From assembly GCF_019243775.1 (NCBI RefSeq), contig NZ_CP069157.1, positions 930,001 to 994,000 on the forward strand: a stretch of 64,000 nucleotides of DNA, written 5' to 3'. The DNA comes from Morganella morganii. GTDB lineage: Bacteria; Pseudomonadota; Gammaproteobacteria; Enterobacterales; Enterobacteriaceae. Positions 8,449 through 17,529 of the stretch are shown piece by piece. Positions within the stretch are counted from its first letter, which is position 1, and every line of letters starts with the position of its first letter. The notes beneath the pieces are model-generated. The model was not told the origin of the DNA and did not search any database. It worked only from the letters and a program-made list of their open reading frames with translations. The translations under genes and the position numbers were made by a program.

Positions 8449-8750
8449 CTTTTTTATCAAAAATATTTTTAAATATTAAAATTATTTTTTGGTAATATCC
8501 GCCGGATTGCGGATTTTCCTGCATTCTGGTTATAACTCAGTCCGATTCAGTCTTACAAAATCCCGCTATATAAGATTTTTCCGGTTTAATATTTTATATC
8601 GATATAAAAATGACAGTTAAATTAATAAGTTATTGACTTAATTTGATTAACTTAAACAAAATATTTGTCCGATATGGCCGGAAAATTCACGTAAAGTATC
8701 CCGCTGTTACTGAAATGTTATCCGTATGGAACAGCAAAGGGTATTTATCA
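8449..8750. other. AT-rich intergenic region before yceJ
   Basis: About 300 bp that is strongly AT-rich, especially just upstream of the peptide-2 promoter. An in-frame extension of yceJ runs back to 8643, but it has no counterpart in the family and is left out. I see nothing else that I can name. Confidence 0.45.
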
Positions 8751-9302
8751 ATGCAATGGAAAAATAGTGCGCAACGGTACGGGCACCTCTCCGTTCTGCT
8801 TCACTGGGGCGTGGCAATCACCGTTTACGGGATGTTTGCACTGGGGCTGTGGATGGTTTCGCTGGGTTACTATGATGTCTGGTATCACCGCGCACCGGAG
8901 ATCCATAAGAGTATCGGGATCCTGCTGTTTATTGTGCTGGCTGTCCGCATGATCTGGCGCTGGCTTTCCCCGCCGCCGCCGGCATTATCCACTTACAGCC
9001 GGTTTACCCGCATCAGTGCCGCACTGGCGCACTGGCTGCTGTACGGTATTTTGTTTGCCATTCTGATCACCGGCTATTTTATCTCAACGGCAAATGGTCA
9101 GGCGATATCGGTTTTCGGCTGGTTTGATGTACCGGCCACAGTGACAGACGGCGCAGAGCAGGCGGATACCGCCGGTACGGTTCACCTGTACCTTGCCTGG
9201 TCGGTTGTTGTGTTATCGGCGCTGCACGCGCTGGCGGCACTGAAACATCATTTCTTTGATAAAGACGCCACATTAAAACGCATGCTGGGCATGAAACCCT
9301 GA
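8751..9302 (+). CDS. yceJ: Cytochrome b561 family protein YceJ
   Basis: An inner-membrane di-heme b-type cytochrome of the bacterial b561 family, with four transmembrane segments and histidines placed to bind heme (for example LLHW, EIHKS, AHWLL, ALHAL). The 183 residues align with E. coli YceJ from MQWKNSAQRYG to the C-terminal DATLKRM. I therefore place the start at 8751 instead of the frame's earlier start, which would add 36 unrelated residues. It is followed by yceI, as in E. coli, and probably passes electrons in the membrane for a periplasmic partner; the physiological acceptor is not known. Confidence 0.92.
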   Translation: MQWKNSAQRYGHLSVLLHWGVAITVYGMFALGLWMVSLGYYDVWYHRAPEIHKSIGILLFIVLAVRMIWRWLSPPPPALSTYSRFTRISAALAHWLLYGILFAILITGYFISTANGQAISVFGWFDVPATVTDGAEQADTAGTVHLYLAWSVVVLSALHALAALKHHFFDKDATLKRMLGMKP

Positions 9303-9338
9303 ACGGGCTGCCCGTAATTTTATTATGACGGAGTGAAT

Positions 9339-9917
9339 ATGATGCTGAAGAAAGCACTGGTTGGTTTAAGCGCAGGTATGATGCTGCTGGGTTCCGGTGC
9401 GGCAATGGCCGACACCTATAAGATAGATAAAGAAGGGCAGCACGCCTTTGTGCAGTTCCGTATTCAGCACCTGGGTTACAGCTGGCTGTACGGGACATTT
9501 AAGGATTTTGACGGCACATTTACCTTTGATAAGGCCGACCCGGCAAAGGATAACGTGGATGTGACCATCAAAACCGGCAGCCTGGATACCAACCATGCTG
9601 AGCGTGACAAACATCTGCGCGGCGGGGATTTTCTGAATACAGAGAAAAATCCGGAAGCAAAATTTGTTTCAACCAAAGTAGAAAAGAAAGGCGACGACTT
9701 TATTATCACCGGTGATCTGACGCTGAACGGCGTGACCAATCCGGTTACTCTGGATGCAAAACTGACCGGTGAAGGCAAAGATCCGTGGGGTGGTTACCGC
9801 GCCGGTTTTGAGGCAACGGGGAAAGTCTCACTGAAAAGCTTTAATATTAAAGCCGATCTGGGACCGAAGTCTCAGGATGCTGAACTGATTATTTCCGTTG
9901 AAGGCGTAAAAATCTGA
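9339..9917 (+). CDS. yceI: Periplasmic YceI-family lipocalin-like protein
   Basis: A 192-residue secreted protein of the YceI family, whose beta-barrel binds isoprenoid-type lipids. It has a clear Sec signal peptide, with cleavage after GAAMA. The mature part is very close to E. coli YceI ([12 protein letters not shown]..., [14 protein letters not shown]). The ATG at 9339 has GGAG at suitable distance; a GTG at 9333 is the alternative. It lies 36 bp after yceJ, so the two are probably cotranscribed, and a hairpin follows. Confidence 0.94.
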   Translation: MMLKKALVGLSAGMMLLGSGAAMADTYKIDKEGQHAFVQFRIQHLGYSWLYGTFKDFDGTFTFDKADPAKDNVDVTIKTGSLDTNHAERDKHLRGGDFLNTEKNPEAKFVSTKVEKKGDDFIITGDLTLNGVTNPVTLDAKLTGEGKDPWGGYRAGFEATGKVSLKSFNIKADLGPKSQDAELIISVEGVKI

Positions 9918-9944
9918 TTATTTTTACAATCTGAACAATTATCG

Positions 9945-9970
9945 GGGCCTGCAATAGCAGGCCTTATTAA
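9945..9970 (+). terminator. Probable terminator after yceI
   Basis: A perfect 7-bp stem GGCCTGC/GCAGGCC with loop AATA, followed by a weak T-rich tail. Confidence 0.6.
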
Positions 9971-10021
9971 TTTGTGTCACTATCACTTTCAGTGATAACT
10001 CAGCGTATCAGAGGAAAGTGC

Positions 10022-10792
10022 GTGAATAAAAAACTCAGCTTATTATTGGTTCTTATTGTTGCCGTGGTCTTTGCCGGTGCCGGTTATTATATGGGTAAGC
10101 GGGATAATGTTTTTTCTGTCACCGCCGTCAGTAAAGACGGAGCGGCAACACAAAAATCACTTGAAGCAGAGATGATGTCGGAATCGATGCAGTTTGTTGA
10201 AGTGGTAGGCAAAATTTCCCCGGAAAAATATAAAGGCCTGAAGAGTAATATCAGGAACTATGACACCATGACCCGCGAGCAGAAAGTGGCATGGATGAAT
10301 GATATCGCCGGGATGACGGCAGTGTTATTAATTGACCGGATCCCGTATGCCTCTGATGATGCCCTGAATGCCTTCGCCGGGGCGGTAAAAGAGCAGGCGG
10401 AAGGTTATCTGGTAAAAGATCCGTCCGGACAGCAGTGCTTTAATAACTTTTTCCCGGCACTGAATAAATTCCCGCAGAATAAAGCGCAGTTTACCTATAA
10501 TGAAGCCGATATCCGGATGCTGAAAACCGTGAATCTGATCCTGACATCATCACTGGAAGACCGGAATACCGGTAATGTCCCGGCGCAGGAAGCTTATAAG
10601 GTATTAGGGGATGTTTATCAGAAACTGTCAGAAAAATACGGTGATAAAGTGATGTTGCTGAGTGACCTGAATAAAGGCGCGGAAGACCCGGTCACCACCT
10701 GTCTGATTGTCGGCGATTTTTATGACTTATTCACGAAAGAACCGAATAAAGCGGCTACCGCTGAGGCGCTGCGTCTGATTTTGTCTCAGTAA
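10022..10792 (+). CDS. Membrane-anchored protein of unknown function
   Basis: A 256-residue protein that I do not recognise. An N-terminal hydrophobic segment (LSLLLVLIVAVVFAGAGYY) looks like an uncleaved signal anchor. The rest is predicted periplasmic and mainly helical, with two cysteines (in QQCFNNF and TTCLIVG) that could form a disulfide. The GTG at 10022 is chosen because a GAGGAAAG site stands just upstream and the signal anchor begins there; the frame continues 16 codons further upstream without support. It is a single gene between two terminators. Confidence 0.7.
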   Translation: MNKKLSLLLVLIVAVVFAGAGYYMGKRDNVFSVTAVSKDGAATQKSLEAEMMSESMQFVEVVGKISPEKYKGLKSNIRNYDTMTREQKVAWMNDIAGMTAVLLIDRIPYASDDALNAFAGAVKEQAEGYLVKDPSGQQCFNNFFPALNKFPQNKAQFTYNEADIRMLKTVNLILTSSLEDRNTGNVPAQEAYKVLGDVYQKLSEKYGDKVMLLSDLNKGAEDPVTTCLIVGDFYDLFTKEPNKAATAEALRLILSQ

Positions 10793-10814
10793 ATATCTCC
10801 GGGTACCGGATAAT

Positions 10815-10847
10815 AACCGCAGCGTTTATGACTCTGCGGTTTTTTTA
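10815..10847 (+). terminator. Terminator after the anchored unknown protein
   Basis: ACCGCAG pairs with CTGCGGT across a short loop, followed by seven T. Confidence 0.85.
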
Positions 10848-11310
10848 TGTCCGGCGGACAGAAACGGAAATGTGCAAATCGTGCTGTTTTCTGTATCCGG
10901 ATAAAAAACAAACACATTTCAGTAAAACACGATACTTTGTTTAAGAATCGGGAAAGGTAAACAGAAAATACTCTGATACCCGAAAATGAACCGGGCAGAC
11001 GAATAATCAGGGGATTTTTACCGTAATCGCTTTTTATGTGTTCTGTCTCTGTCACTGAGAGTGCAGAAATAAGTATCAAAATATGCAGCGGATATTACTT
11101 AAATATCTGATTATTTCCCTATATTCATTTGCTGTTCATCATAATCCGATAAATAAGTTACATATTTTATTGTGTTCAGCAGATGTTTTGTTTCTGTTTA
11201 TATTGTTTTCGGTTTTCCCCTGTAATATTTCACTTACCGTTACTTTTATAGTGATTCAGGCTATTCTGTGCGCAATATTTTTGGCTTAACTTTATTACCG
11301 GGGTATTTTG
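10848..11310. other. AT-rich region upstream of emrA
   Basis: This stretch holds the doubtful small hydrophobic ORF listed separately and presumably the emrA promoter. A 97-codon minus-strand frame covers the left half, but it runs through the terminator and has no recognisable features. No regulator gene of the EmrR type is present. Confidence 0.45.
11083..11289 (+). CDS. Doubtful small hydrophobic protein upstream of emrA
   Basis: A 68-codon frame predicting two hydrophobic segments (about residues 28-45 and 50-66). Small membrane proteins often precede EmrA/AaeA-type periplasmic adaptors (AaeX/DUF1656, YtcA), which makes the position suggestive. The sequence itself does not clearly match those families. 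It is much more AT-rich than neighbouring genes and lacks a good ribosome-binding site. Confidence 0.3.
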   Translation: MQRILLKYLIISLYSFAVHHNPINKLHILLCSADVLFLFILFSVFPCNISLTVTFIVIQAILCAIFLA

Positions 11311-12501
11311 ATGGACAACACATCAGCGCAGTCTTCTGCTGCCCAGCCTTCTGACAAAAAAACATCGTCATCCAATCCCGCCAGACGAAAAATCTGGCTT
11401 GCGGGAACGTCACTCCTCTTTATTGTGCTGCTCGCCGGCTATCTTATTTACTGGTTCATGGTGCTGCGTTATCAGGAATATACCGATGACGCCTACGTGG
11501 TGGGCCTTCAGGTGCCGATCGTCGCACAAACCACCGGTAATGTGACACAGGTGAATTTTGAGAATACCGATCTGGTGCATGCCGGGGATGTGCTGGTAGT
11601 GCTGGATAAAACTAATGCTGAACTGGCTTACGCGCAGGCCCGTCATGATCTCGCGGCCACGGTGCGGCAGACTCAGGAACTCTATTTTAACCGCGACCAG
11701 CTCGGTGCGGTTATCGCCCAGAAACAAGTGATGCTGAATCAGGCACAGAATGACTATGCCCGCCGCAGTGTGTTAGGACAGCGGGGGACTATCTCCAAAG
11801 AAGATTTACAGCACTCACGGGAAGCGGTTGAAGAGGCGCAGGCATCCCTGAATGCGTCTGTGCAGCAACTGAATGCCACCAAAGCCCTGCTGAAAACCAC
11901 GGCGCTGGCGGATCAGCCTGCGGTGCTGCAGGCGGCGGATAAAGTCCGTGATGCCTGGATTAACTTACAGCGCACGGAAATCCGCAGTCCGTTTACCGGG
12001 TATGTCTCCCGCCGCAACGTGCAGGTCGGGGCTCAGGTCAGCCCGAATGCCTCACTGATGGCGATTGTACCGGTCGAACCGGTCTGGATTGATGCCAACT
12101 TTAAGGAAACGCAGCTCAGTAGTGTGCGTATCGGGCAGCCGGTCACCATTACCAGTGATTTTTACGGCGATAAAGTGACCTTTAACGGCACGGTAGCCGG
12201 GCTGGATATGGGTACCGGCAGTGCCTTCTCTCTGCTGCCTGCGCAGAATGCCACCGGGAACTGGATCAAAGTGGTGCAGCGTCTGCCGGTCCGGGTAGAG
12301 CTGGATCCGCAGCAGGTTGCCAGATATCCGCTGCGTATCGGGTTATCGATGAACGTGACTATCGAAACCAAAAATACCGATGGCCCGGTTCTGGCCAATG
12401 TCCAGCGTGATACCCCGGCCTTTAAGAGTGATGTGCTGATCCCGGATCTGGCACCGGTCAATGCGGTGATTGCACAAATCATTACCGATAACGCCAGTTA
12501 A
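11311..12501 (+). CDS. emrA: EmrA-type membrane fusion protein
   Basis: The periplasmic adaptor of a tripartite multidrug efflux pump. It joins the inner-membrane transporter EmrB to an outer-membrane TolC-type channel. The 396-residue HlyD-family protein has a cytoplasmic tail, one membrane helix at about 30-52, a lipoyl half-motif (TDDAYVVGLQVPIVAQTTGNV), a long coiled-coil hairpin at about 105-205, and the second barrel half (RTEIRSPFTGYVSRR). ATG at 11311 has GGGGT upstream; a TTG one codon earlier is less likely. emrB follows after 18 bp. No TolC or EmrR gene is nearby. Confidence 0.9.
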   Translation: MDNTSAQSSAAQPSDKKTSSSNPARRKIWLAGTSLLFIVLLAGYLIYWFMVLRYQEYTDDAYVVGLQVPIVAQTTGNVTQVNFENTDLVHAGDVLVVLDKTNAELAYAQARHDLAATVRQTQELYFNRDQLGAVIAQKQVMLNQAQNDYARRSVLGQRGTISKEDLQHSREAVEEAQASLNASVQQLNATKALLKTTALADQPAVLQAADKVRDAWINLQRTEIRSPFTGYVSRRNVQVGAQVSPNASLMAIVPVEPVWIDANFKETQLSSVRIGQPVTITSDFYGDKVTFNGTVAGLDMGTGSAFSLLPAQNATGNWIKVVQRLPVRVELDPQQVARYPLRIGLSMNVTIETKNTDGPVLANVQRDTPAFKSDVLIPDLAPVNAVIAQIITDNAS

Positions 12502-12519
12502 TCAGCGCGGGGCTTTATT

Positions 12520-14037
12520 GTGGCTAATCAACCATTAACAGGCATGAAACTGGTCTGGGCGACCATCGCGCTGTCGATGGCCACCTTTATGCAGGTGCTG
12601 GACTCCACTATTGCCAACGTGGCGATCCCGACCATTTCCGGCGATCTCGGTGCTTCTGTCTCTCAGGGCACCTGGGTTATTACCTCATTCGGGGTATCCA
12701 ACGCGATTTCCATCGCGATTACCGGGTTTCTGGCCAAGCGTTTCGGGGAAGTACGGGTGTTTATCTGGTCCACCGGGCTGTTTACCCTGACGTCACTGCT
12801 GTGCGGGTTATCAGAAAGCCTGGAAATGCTGATTTTCTTCCGCGTGTTACAGGGCGGGGTGGCCGGGCCGATTATCCCGCTCTCACAAAGCCTGCTGCTG
12901 AAAAGTTACCCGCCCGCCAAACAGAATACCGCGCTGGCACTCTGGTCGATGACCATCATTCTGGCGCCGGTGTTCGGGCCGATTATGGGCGGCTATATCA
13001 GTGATAACTTCCACTGGGGCTGGATTTTCTTTATCAACGTACCTATCGGTATTGCGGTGGTACTGGTCAGCCTGATGCTGCTGCGCGGTATGGAATCGAA
13101 GGTGACAAAGGTTCCGCTCAATGTGATTGGCTTGTCGCTGCTGGTGGTCGGGATCGGCTGTCTGCAAATCCTGCTGGATAAAGGGAAAGATCTCGGCTGG
13201 CTGGAGTCAGATGAAATTGTCGCACTGGCCATTATTGCAGCCGTTGCGCTGGTCTTCCTGGTGATCTGGGAACTGACGGATAAAAACCCGATTGTCGAGT
13301 TGTCGCTGTTTAAGTCGCGTAACTTTACCATCGGCACACTGTCGGTCAGTCTGGCGTATATGGTCTATTTCGGCGCAATTGTACTGCTGCCGCAGCTGCT
13401 CCAGGAGGTGTACGGCTATACGGCTGAATGGGCAGGGCTGGCGCTGGCGCCTATCGGGCTGGTGCCGATACTGATTTCCGCGTTTGTCGGTAAAATCTCC
13501 AATGTGGTGGATTTGCGCTGGATTGTAACCTTTAGTTTCGTGGTGTATTCCGTCTGTTTCTACTGGCGCGCCTATACTTTCGAGCCACAGATGGGGTTCT
13601 ATGCCTCGGTCTGGCCGCAGCTGGTGCAGGGTTTTGCAGTGGCCTGTTTCTTTATGCCGCTCACCACCATCACGCTTTCCGGTCTGCCGCCGGAGAAACT
13701 GGCCTCGGCCTCCGCGCTGGCCAATTTCTTCCGGACACTGGCGGGATCTATCGGTACATCGATCACCACCACGCTGTGGAGCCGTCGCGAATCGTTACAT
13801 CATTCTCAGCTTACGGAATCCATCACCGCGTATAATCCGGAATCGGTACAGATGTATCAGGAGATGGCGCAGCACGGGTTATCAGAAGCGCAGACCTCCG
13901 CCTATCTGGCGAAGGAAATTACCGCCCAGGGGCTGATTATCAGTGCCAATGAGATTTTCTGGCTCTCCGGCGGCGTCTTCATCGGATTGATTGTTCTTAT
14001 CTGGTTTGCCCGGCCGCCGTTTGCCACAAAATCCTGA
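12520..14037 (+). CDS. emrB: EmrB-type MFS drug efflux transporter
   Basis: A 14-helix major facilitator (DHA2 family) that expels hydrophobic compounds using the proton gradient, working with EmrA. The 505 residues show the family features: LDSTIANVAIPTISGDL in helix 1, the motif-A-like loop LAKRFGEVRVF, and the motif-C region around PVFGPIMGGYISDNFHWGWIF. It starts with GTG at 12520. The stop is followed after 72 bp by a choloylglycine hydrolase family gene in the same direction, with only a weak hairpin between. Confidence 0.92.
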   Translation: MANQPLTGMKLVWATIALSMATFMQVLDSTIANVAIPTISGDLGASVSQGTWVITSFGVSNAISIAITGFLAKRFGEVRVFIWSTGLFTLTSLLCGLSESLEMLIFFRVLQGGVAGPIIPLSQSLLLKSYPPAKQNTALALWSMTIILAPVFGPIMGGYISDNFHWGWIFFINVPIGIAVVLVSLMLLRGMESKVTKVPLNVIGLSLLVVGIGCLQILLDKGKDLGWLESDEIVALAIIAAVALVFLVIWELTDKNPIVELSLFKSRNFTIGTLSVSLAYMVYFGAIVLLPQLLQEVYGYTAEWAGLALAPIGLVPILISAFVGKISNVVDLRWIVTFSFVVYSVCFYWRAYTFEPQMGFYASVWPQLVQGFAVACFFMPLTTITLSGLPPEKLASASALANFFRTLAGSIGTSITTTLWSRRESLHHSQLTESITAYNPESVQMYQEMAQHGLSEAQTSAYLAKEITAQGLIISANEIFWLSGGVFIGLIVLIWFARPPFATKS

Positions 14038-14109
14038 TAAGGACTACAGTAATAAGGAAGCGTAACCGGTAAGCTGCCGGTTGCCGGACGCAATGAAAAG
14101 GGGTTTTTC

Positions 14110-15189
14110 ATGACATTTAAGCGAATTATACTTGCCGGTGCGGTCGCGTCGGCCACATTACTGGCTGTCCAGATTGCTTCCGCCTGCACCCGGCTGGTGT
14201 ATCTCGGGGATGATGCGCAGGTGATCACTGCCCGGTCAATGGACTGGAAAAGTGATGTCGGTACCAATTTATGGATCTTCCCGCAGGGGATGGAACGCGA
14301 TGGTGCCGCCGGGCCGAATTCCGTGAAATGGGTGTCAAAATACGGCAGCGTGGTGGCTTCCGGCTATGATGTTTCCACCACCGACGGCATTAATGAAAAG
14401 GGATTGTCCGCAAACCTGCTGTGGCTGGTCGAATCCGTGTATCCGACACCGGAAAGCAACAAACCAACCCTGAGTATCTCTGCCTGGGCACAGTATGTGC
14501 TGGATAACTACGCGACCGTTGAAGAAGCGGTTACCGCGCTGGAAAAAGAGCCGTTCGCAGTGATCACCGATAAAGTCCCGGGTGAAGAGCGCCTGGCGAC
14601 ACTGCACCTTTCATTATCCGACGCTTCCGGTGACAGCGCCATTATTGAATATATTGATGGTAAGCAGGTAATTCATCACAGCCGTAAATATCAGGTAATG
14701 ACCAACTCTCCGGTATTCAGCGAGCAACTGGCGCTGGACAGCTACTGGCAGCAAATCAACGGCACCGTGATGCTGCCGGGCACCAACCGTTCCGCTGACC
14801 GTTTTGCGCGCGGGTCTTTCTATATTAATGCGATTCCGAAAGCGACCACGCCGAATAAAGCGGTGGCGTCTGTATTCAGTGTGATCCGCAATGTGTCTGT
14901 GCCGTTCGGGCTGAATACCGAAGAAGAGCCGAATATCTCTTCCACCCGCTGGCGTACGGTGGTGGATCACAAACGTCAGATTTATTTCTTTGAATCGGCG
15001 CTGACACCCAATATCTTCTGGGTTGACCTGAAGAAAGTGGATTTCAGCAAAGAAAACGGCAAAGTGAAGAAACTGGATTTGGGTCCTGAACAGCAAAACA
15101 TTTATTCCGGTGATGTGGCAAAGGATTTCACCGATGCTAAACCGTTTGTCTTTCAGGGGATAAACGAAGTTATCGCCCGTCAGAAATAA
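14110..15189 (+). CDS. Periplasmic choloylglycine hydrolase / penicillin V acylase family protein
   Basis: An Ntn-hydrolase whose catalytic cysteine becomes the first residue after signal-peptide removal: the leader ends ...IASA and is followed by C26-TRLVY. R42 and D45 keep the Cys+16 and Cys+19 spacing of the family (Cys2, Arg18, Asp21 in bile salt hydrolases), and a TNSPVF asparagine motif is also present. The 359-residue length and signal peptide place it with the Gram-negative branch. Characterised members of that branch cleave penicillin V or acyl-homoserine lactones more readily than bile salts. The substrate here is therefore open. It lies downstream of emrAB. Confidence 0.88.
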   Translation: MTFKRIILAGAVASATLLAVQIASACTRLVYLGDDAQVITARSMDWKSDVGTNLWIFPQGMERDGAAGPNSVKWVSKYGSVVASGYDVSTTDGINEKGLSANLLWLVESVYPTPESNKPTLSISAWAQYVLDNYATVEEAVTALEKEPFAVITDKVPGEERLATLHLSLSDASGDSAIIEYIDGKQVIHHSRKYQVMTNSPVFSEQLALDSYWQQINGTVMLPGTNRSADRFARGSFYINAIPKATTPNKAVASVFSVIRNVSVPFGLNTEEEPNISSTRWRTVVDHKRQIYFFESALTPNIFWVDLKKVDFSKENGKVKKLDLGPEQQNIYSGDVAKDFTDAKPFVFQGINEVIARQK

Positions 15190-15195
15190 AAGTCA

Positions 15196-15258
15196 TTTAC
15201 GCCTCACCGGAAAGGATATAAGATGTATTTAAAATGCATCTTTAAGGTGAGGCGTAAA
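15196..15258 (+). promoter_or_regulatory. NsrR-type box inside a 13-bp inverted repeat upstream of tehB
   Basis: The 23-bp dyad at 15220-15242 (halves AAGATGTATTT and AAATGCATCTT around one base) fits the enterobacterial NsrR consensus. Outside it, TTTACGCCTCACC (15196-15208) and GGTGAGGCGTAAA (15246-15258) form a perfect 13-bp inverted repeat. The right arm is the Shine-Dalgarno region of tehB and ends against its ATG. The left arm starts 7 nt after the preceding stop codon. A possible -10 (TATAAG, 15217-15222) would start transcripts after the left arm. Confidence 0.75.
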
Positions 15259-16122
15259 ATGGAAAACTTAGTCTGCTATAAAACCCTGCCGGTCTGGCAA
15301 AAAACCACTATCCCGATGGCCTTTACGGATCGCCATAATACGGCGGAAGGTACATGGGCGCAGCTGACGGTTCTGGCGGGGGAGATGGATTTTGTCGTTT
15401 TCGGTGAAAATGGCGAAGAGACCCGCTACCACTTTGATACCGCGCATCAGCCGCCGCGTCTTGACCCGCAGGTGTGGCACAAAATTGAATCCGTCAGTGA
15501 TGATATTTCCTGTCAGCTTGCCTTCTGGTGTCAGCCTGAAGATGAATTCTATAAAATCCACGGACTGACCCGTCCGCACTCCGAAGTCCGTGAACTGGTG
15601 ACAATGACAAAACCGGGTAAAACACTCGATTTAGGCTCCGGACGCGGGCGCAACAGCTTTTTCCTGGCGCAGCTCGGTTATGACGTGACGGCCATGGATA
15701 TCAATCCGCAGCACATTCAGGCGATTGAGGATGTGAAAGCCACTACGGGGATCAGCAATATCCGCACGCAGATGTATGACATCAACCAGCATGCGTTGCA
15801 GGATGATTACGATATCATTATTTCCACTGTGGTGCTGATGTTCCTGAAAAGAGAGAATATTGCCGCGATCATCGCCGATATGCAGGCGCATACCCGCCCG
15901 GACGGGTATAACCTGATTGTCTGCCCGGTGGAAACAGAGAATATGCCGTATGATGAACTGCCGTTTGACTGCTTCCTGAAACCGGGCGAGTTATCCGGTT
16001 ATTATGCGGACTGGGAGATCCTGAAATACAACGAAAACCCGGGACATCTGCACCGCACTGATGCGGCAGGCAACCGGATCCGATTAAATTTTGCCACCCT
16101 GATTGCCCGCAAAAAAGCCTGA
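15259..16122 (+). CDS. tehB: TehB-type tellurite resistance methyltransferase
   Basis: An S-adenosylmethionine-dependent methyltransferase linked to tellurite resistance, and in some bacteria to oxidative or nitrosative stress. The 287-residue long form, as in Haemophilus, has an N-terminal cupin-like domain (about 1-95, with YKTLPVW and VWHKIES). The methyltransferase domain carries the SAM motif LDLGSGRGRNS near residue 122 and DINPQH. I chose the start at 15259 (MENLVCYKTLP), which has AAGGTGAGG upstream; the frame's earlier start lies inside the NsrR-type box. No tehA is adjacent. Convergent with clcA, 6 bp apart. Confidence 0.9.
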   Translation: MENLVCYKTLPVWQKTTIPMAFTDRHNTAEGTWAQLTVLAGEMDFVVFGENGEETRYHFDTAHQPPRLDPQVWHKIESVSDDISCQLAFWCQPEDEFYKIHGLTRPHSEVRELVTMTKPGKTLDLGSGRGRNSFFLAQLGYDVTAMDINPQHIQAIEDVKATTGISNIRTQMYDINQHALQDDYDIIISTVVLMFLKRENIAAIIADMQAHTRPDGYNLIVCPVETENMPYDELPFDCFLKPGELSGYYADWEILKYNENPGHLHRTDAAGNRIRLNFATLIARKKA

Positions 16123-16128
16123 TTAATA

Positions 16129-17529
16129 TTACCCCCGCGGCGCGTCACCGGTTTTTTCCGGCGGCGTGCCGTTCTGCATCAGGATCCGCTCCAGCAGTAC
16201 CGAATACAGCGGACGTCCGCCCAGATACTGCGCCAGCAGTGTTGCCCCCAGACATGTGATAATCATCGGCAGGATCAGCTGATAGTTATCGGTCATCTCC
16301 AGTACCAGCACAATACCGGTCAGCGGCGCACGGACGGTGGCGGCAAAGAGCGCCCCCATCCCCGCAATGGCGAAGGTCGCCGGTTCAATCTGATACTGCG
16401 GAAACAGCAGCATGGCGGCATAGCCGAAGAAACTGCCGAATAGTGTGCCGAGTGCGAGTGTCGGCGCGAAGATCCCGCCCGGCGCACCGGAACTGAAGCA
16501 GATAACCGTGGTGAGCACACGGAACAGGAAGATCATCAGAATACCGGTCAGGGAGTAGTGCAGTGCGGCGACATCCGGGATCACCGCGAATCCGCCGCCG
16601 GTTACCTGCGGCCAGTACAGCCCGGCAATACCGCATAGTCCGCCAATCAGACCGCCGGTAGCAACAAAACGGGATGTTTTATCCTGATAAAAACGGCGGA
16701 ATTGTGTCTGCATGGTGAGCAGAAAGCGGTTAAACATCACACCAATCACACCGAAAACCATTCCCAGCACCAGATAGAGCCAGAGAGTATTCAGCGGGGC
16801 GGCATGGTATTTGCCGATATCCAGAATCGGCGCGCCGCTGTTAAAGGTCTGAAAAACAATGCTCGACATGATCACGCCGATAAAAACGGCTTTGATGGAA
16901 ATCAGGCTGTAACGGAACTGCGGACGCATTTCCTCAATGATAAACAGGATCCCTGCGAGCGGTGCGTTAAAGGCGGCGGTCAGACCGGCGGCGGCACCGG
17001 TGGCCAGCAATGTGTGGCGGGATTCCTGGTTTTTCACCCCGGCCAGCGCACTGACCAGCCCGCTGATATTTGCCCCTAACTGCACGGTCGGGCCTTCACG
17101 CCCCAGCACCATACCGGAGCCGAGAGTACCCAGCCCGCCGATAAATTTTACCGGCAGCACCCGCCACCAGCGTACCGGGCGGACATCCTGCAATGCCCCT
17201 TCAATTTCCGGGATCCCCGACCCGCCGGATTCAGGCGAAAAACGCCGCACCAGCCAGTAACCTGACATGGCCAGCAGGGCGGAAACAATAAACATCAGCG
17301 GGATAAGTATTTCTTTATTATCTGTCAGTGAAGACAGAGAGCTGACCCGGTATTCACCAACCCAATTGACCCCGCGTTCAAACAGCACACCGGTAAAACC
17401 GGCGAGTGCGCCGACGGCAGCCGCCAGCAGCAGGACAGTAACAGGGGCGAGATTGCGTTCTTTAAGGCGTTTGAGCACACGATAACGGCGTTTAAGCGTG
17501 GCTGTCGTATGCGGTAAAGCATCTGACAT
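16129..17529 (-). CDS. clcA: H+/Cl- exchange transporter ClcA
   Basis: A CLC-family antiporter of the inner membrane that exchanges two chloride ions for one proton and helps in extreme acid resistance. The 466 residues contain all signature regions: [14 protein letters not shown] with the gating glutamate, the proton glutamate in [16 protein letters not shown] and a late conserved tyrosine. It is divergent from the agcS-type symporter, with a 216-bp shared upstream region. Confidence 0.95.
   Translation of the reverse strand: MSDALPHTTATLKRRYRVLKRLKERNLAPVTVLLLAAAVGALAGFTGVLFERGVNWVGEYRVSSLSSLTDNKEILIPLMFIVSALLAMSGYWLVRRFSPESGGSGIPEIEGALQDVRPVRWWRVLPVKFIGGLGTLGSGMVLGREGPTVQLGANISGLVSALAGVKNQESRHTLLATGAAAGLTAAFNAPLAGILFIIEEMRPQFRYSLISIKAVFIGVIMSSIVFQTFNSGAPILDIGKYHAAPLNTLWLYLVLGMVFGVIGVMFNRFLLTMQTQFRRFYQDKTSRFVATGGLIGGLCGIAGLYWPQVTGGGFAVIPDVAALHYSLTGILMIFLFRVLTTVICFSSGAPGGIFAPTLALGTLFGSFFGYAAMLLFPQYQIEPATFAIAGMGALFAATVRAPLTGIVLVLEMTDNYQLILPMIITCLGATLLAQYLGGRPLYSVLLERILMQNGTPPEKTGDAPRG

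Larger units (their letters stand above)
7960..8450 (-). repeat. Tandem duplication of a complete small-peptide transcription unit
   Basis: Two copies in direct orientation. The offset of coding sequence and promoter is exactly 289 bp, and that of the terminator hairpin 286 bp. Each copy has an AT-rich upstream element, consensus-like -35 and -10, a short leader with an AGGAG-type site, a 25-codon ORF and a terminator hairpin of identical sequence. Conservation is highest in the ORF, ribosome-binding site and promoter elements, while leader sequence has diverged. This suggests selection on the peptide and its expression. Confidence 0.85.

Noticed and set aside
8643-8750. N-terminal extension of YceJ in the open frame
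   Set aside because: The family protein begins at MQWKN (8751); the extra 36 codons are AT-rich and have no counterpart.
10786-11079. 97-codon minus-strand ORF after the anchored unknown protein
   Set aside because: It runs through a good terminator hairpin and shows no recognisable domain or start signal.
14110-15189. Lipoprotein reading of the choloylglycine hydrolase (Cys26 as lipid site)
   Set aside because: The residues before Cys26 (IASA) lack the leucine of a lipobox, and the cysteine with R42 and D45 matches the Ntn catalytic pattern, so Cys26 is the nucleophile freed by signal peptidase I.
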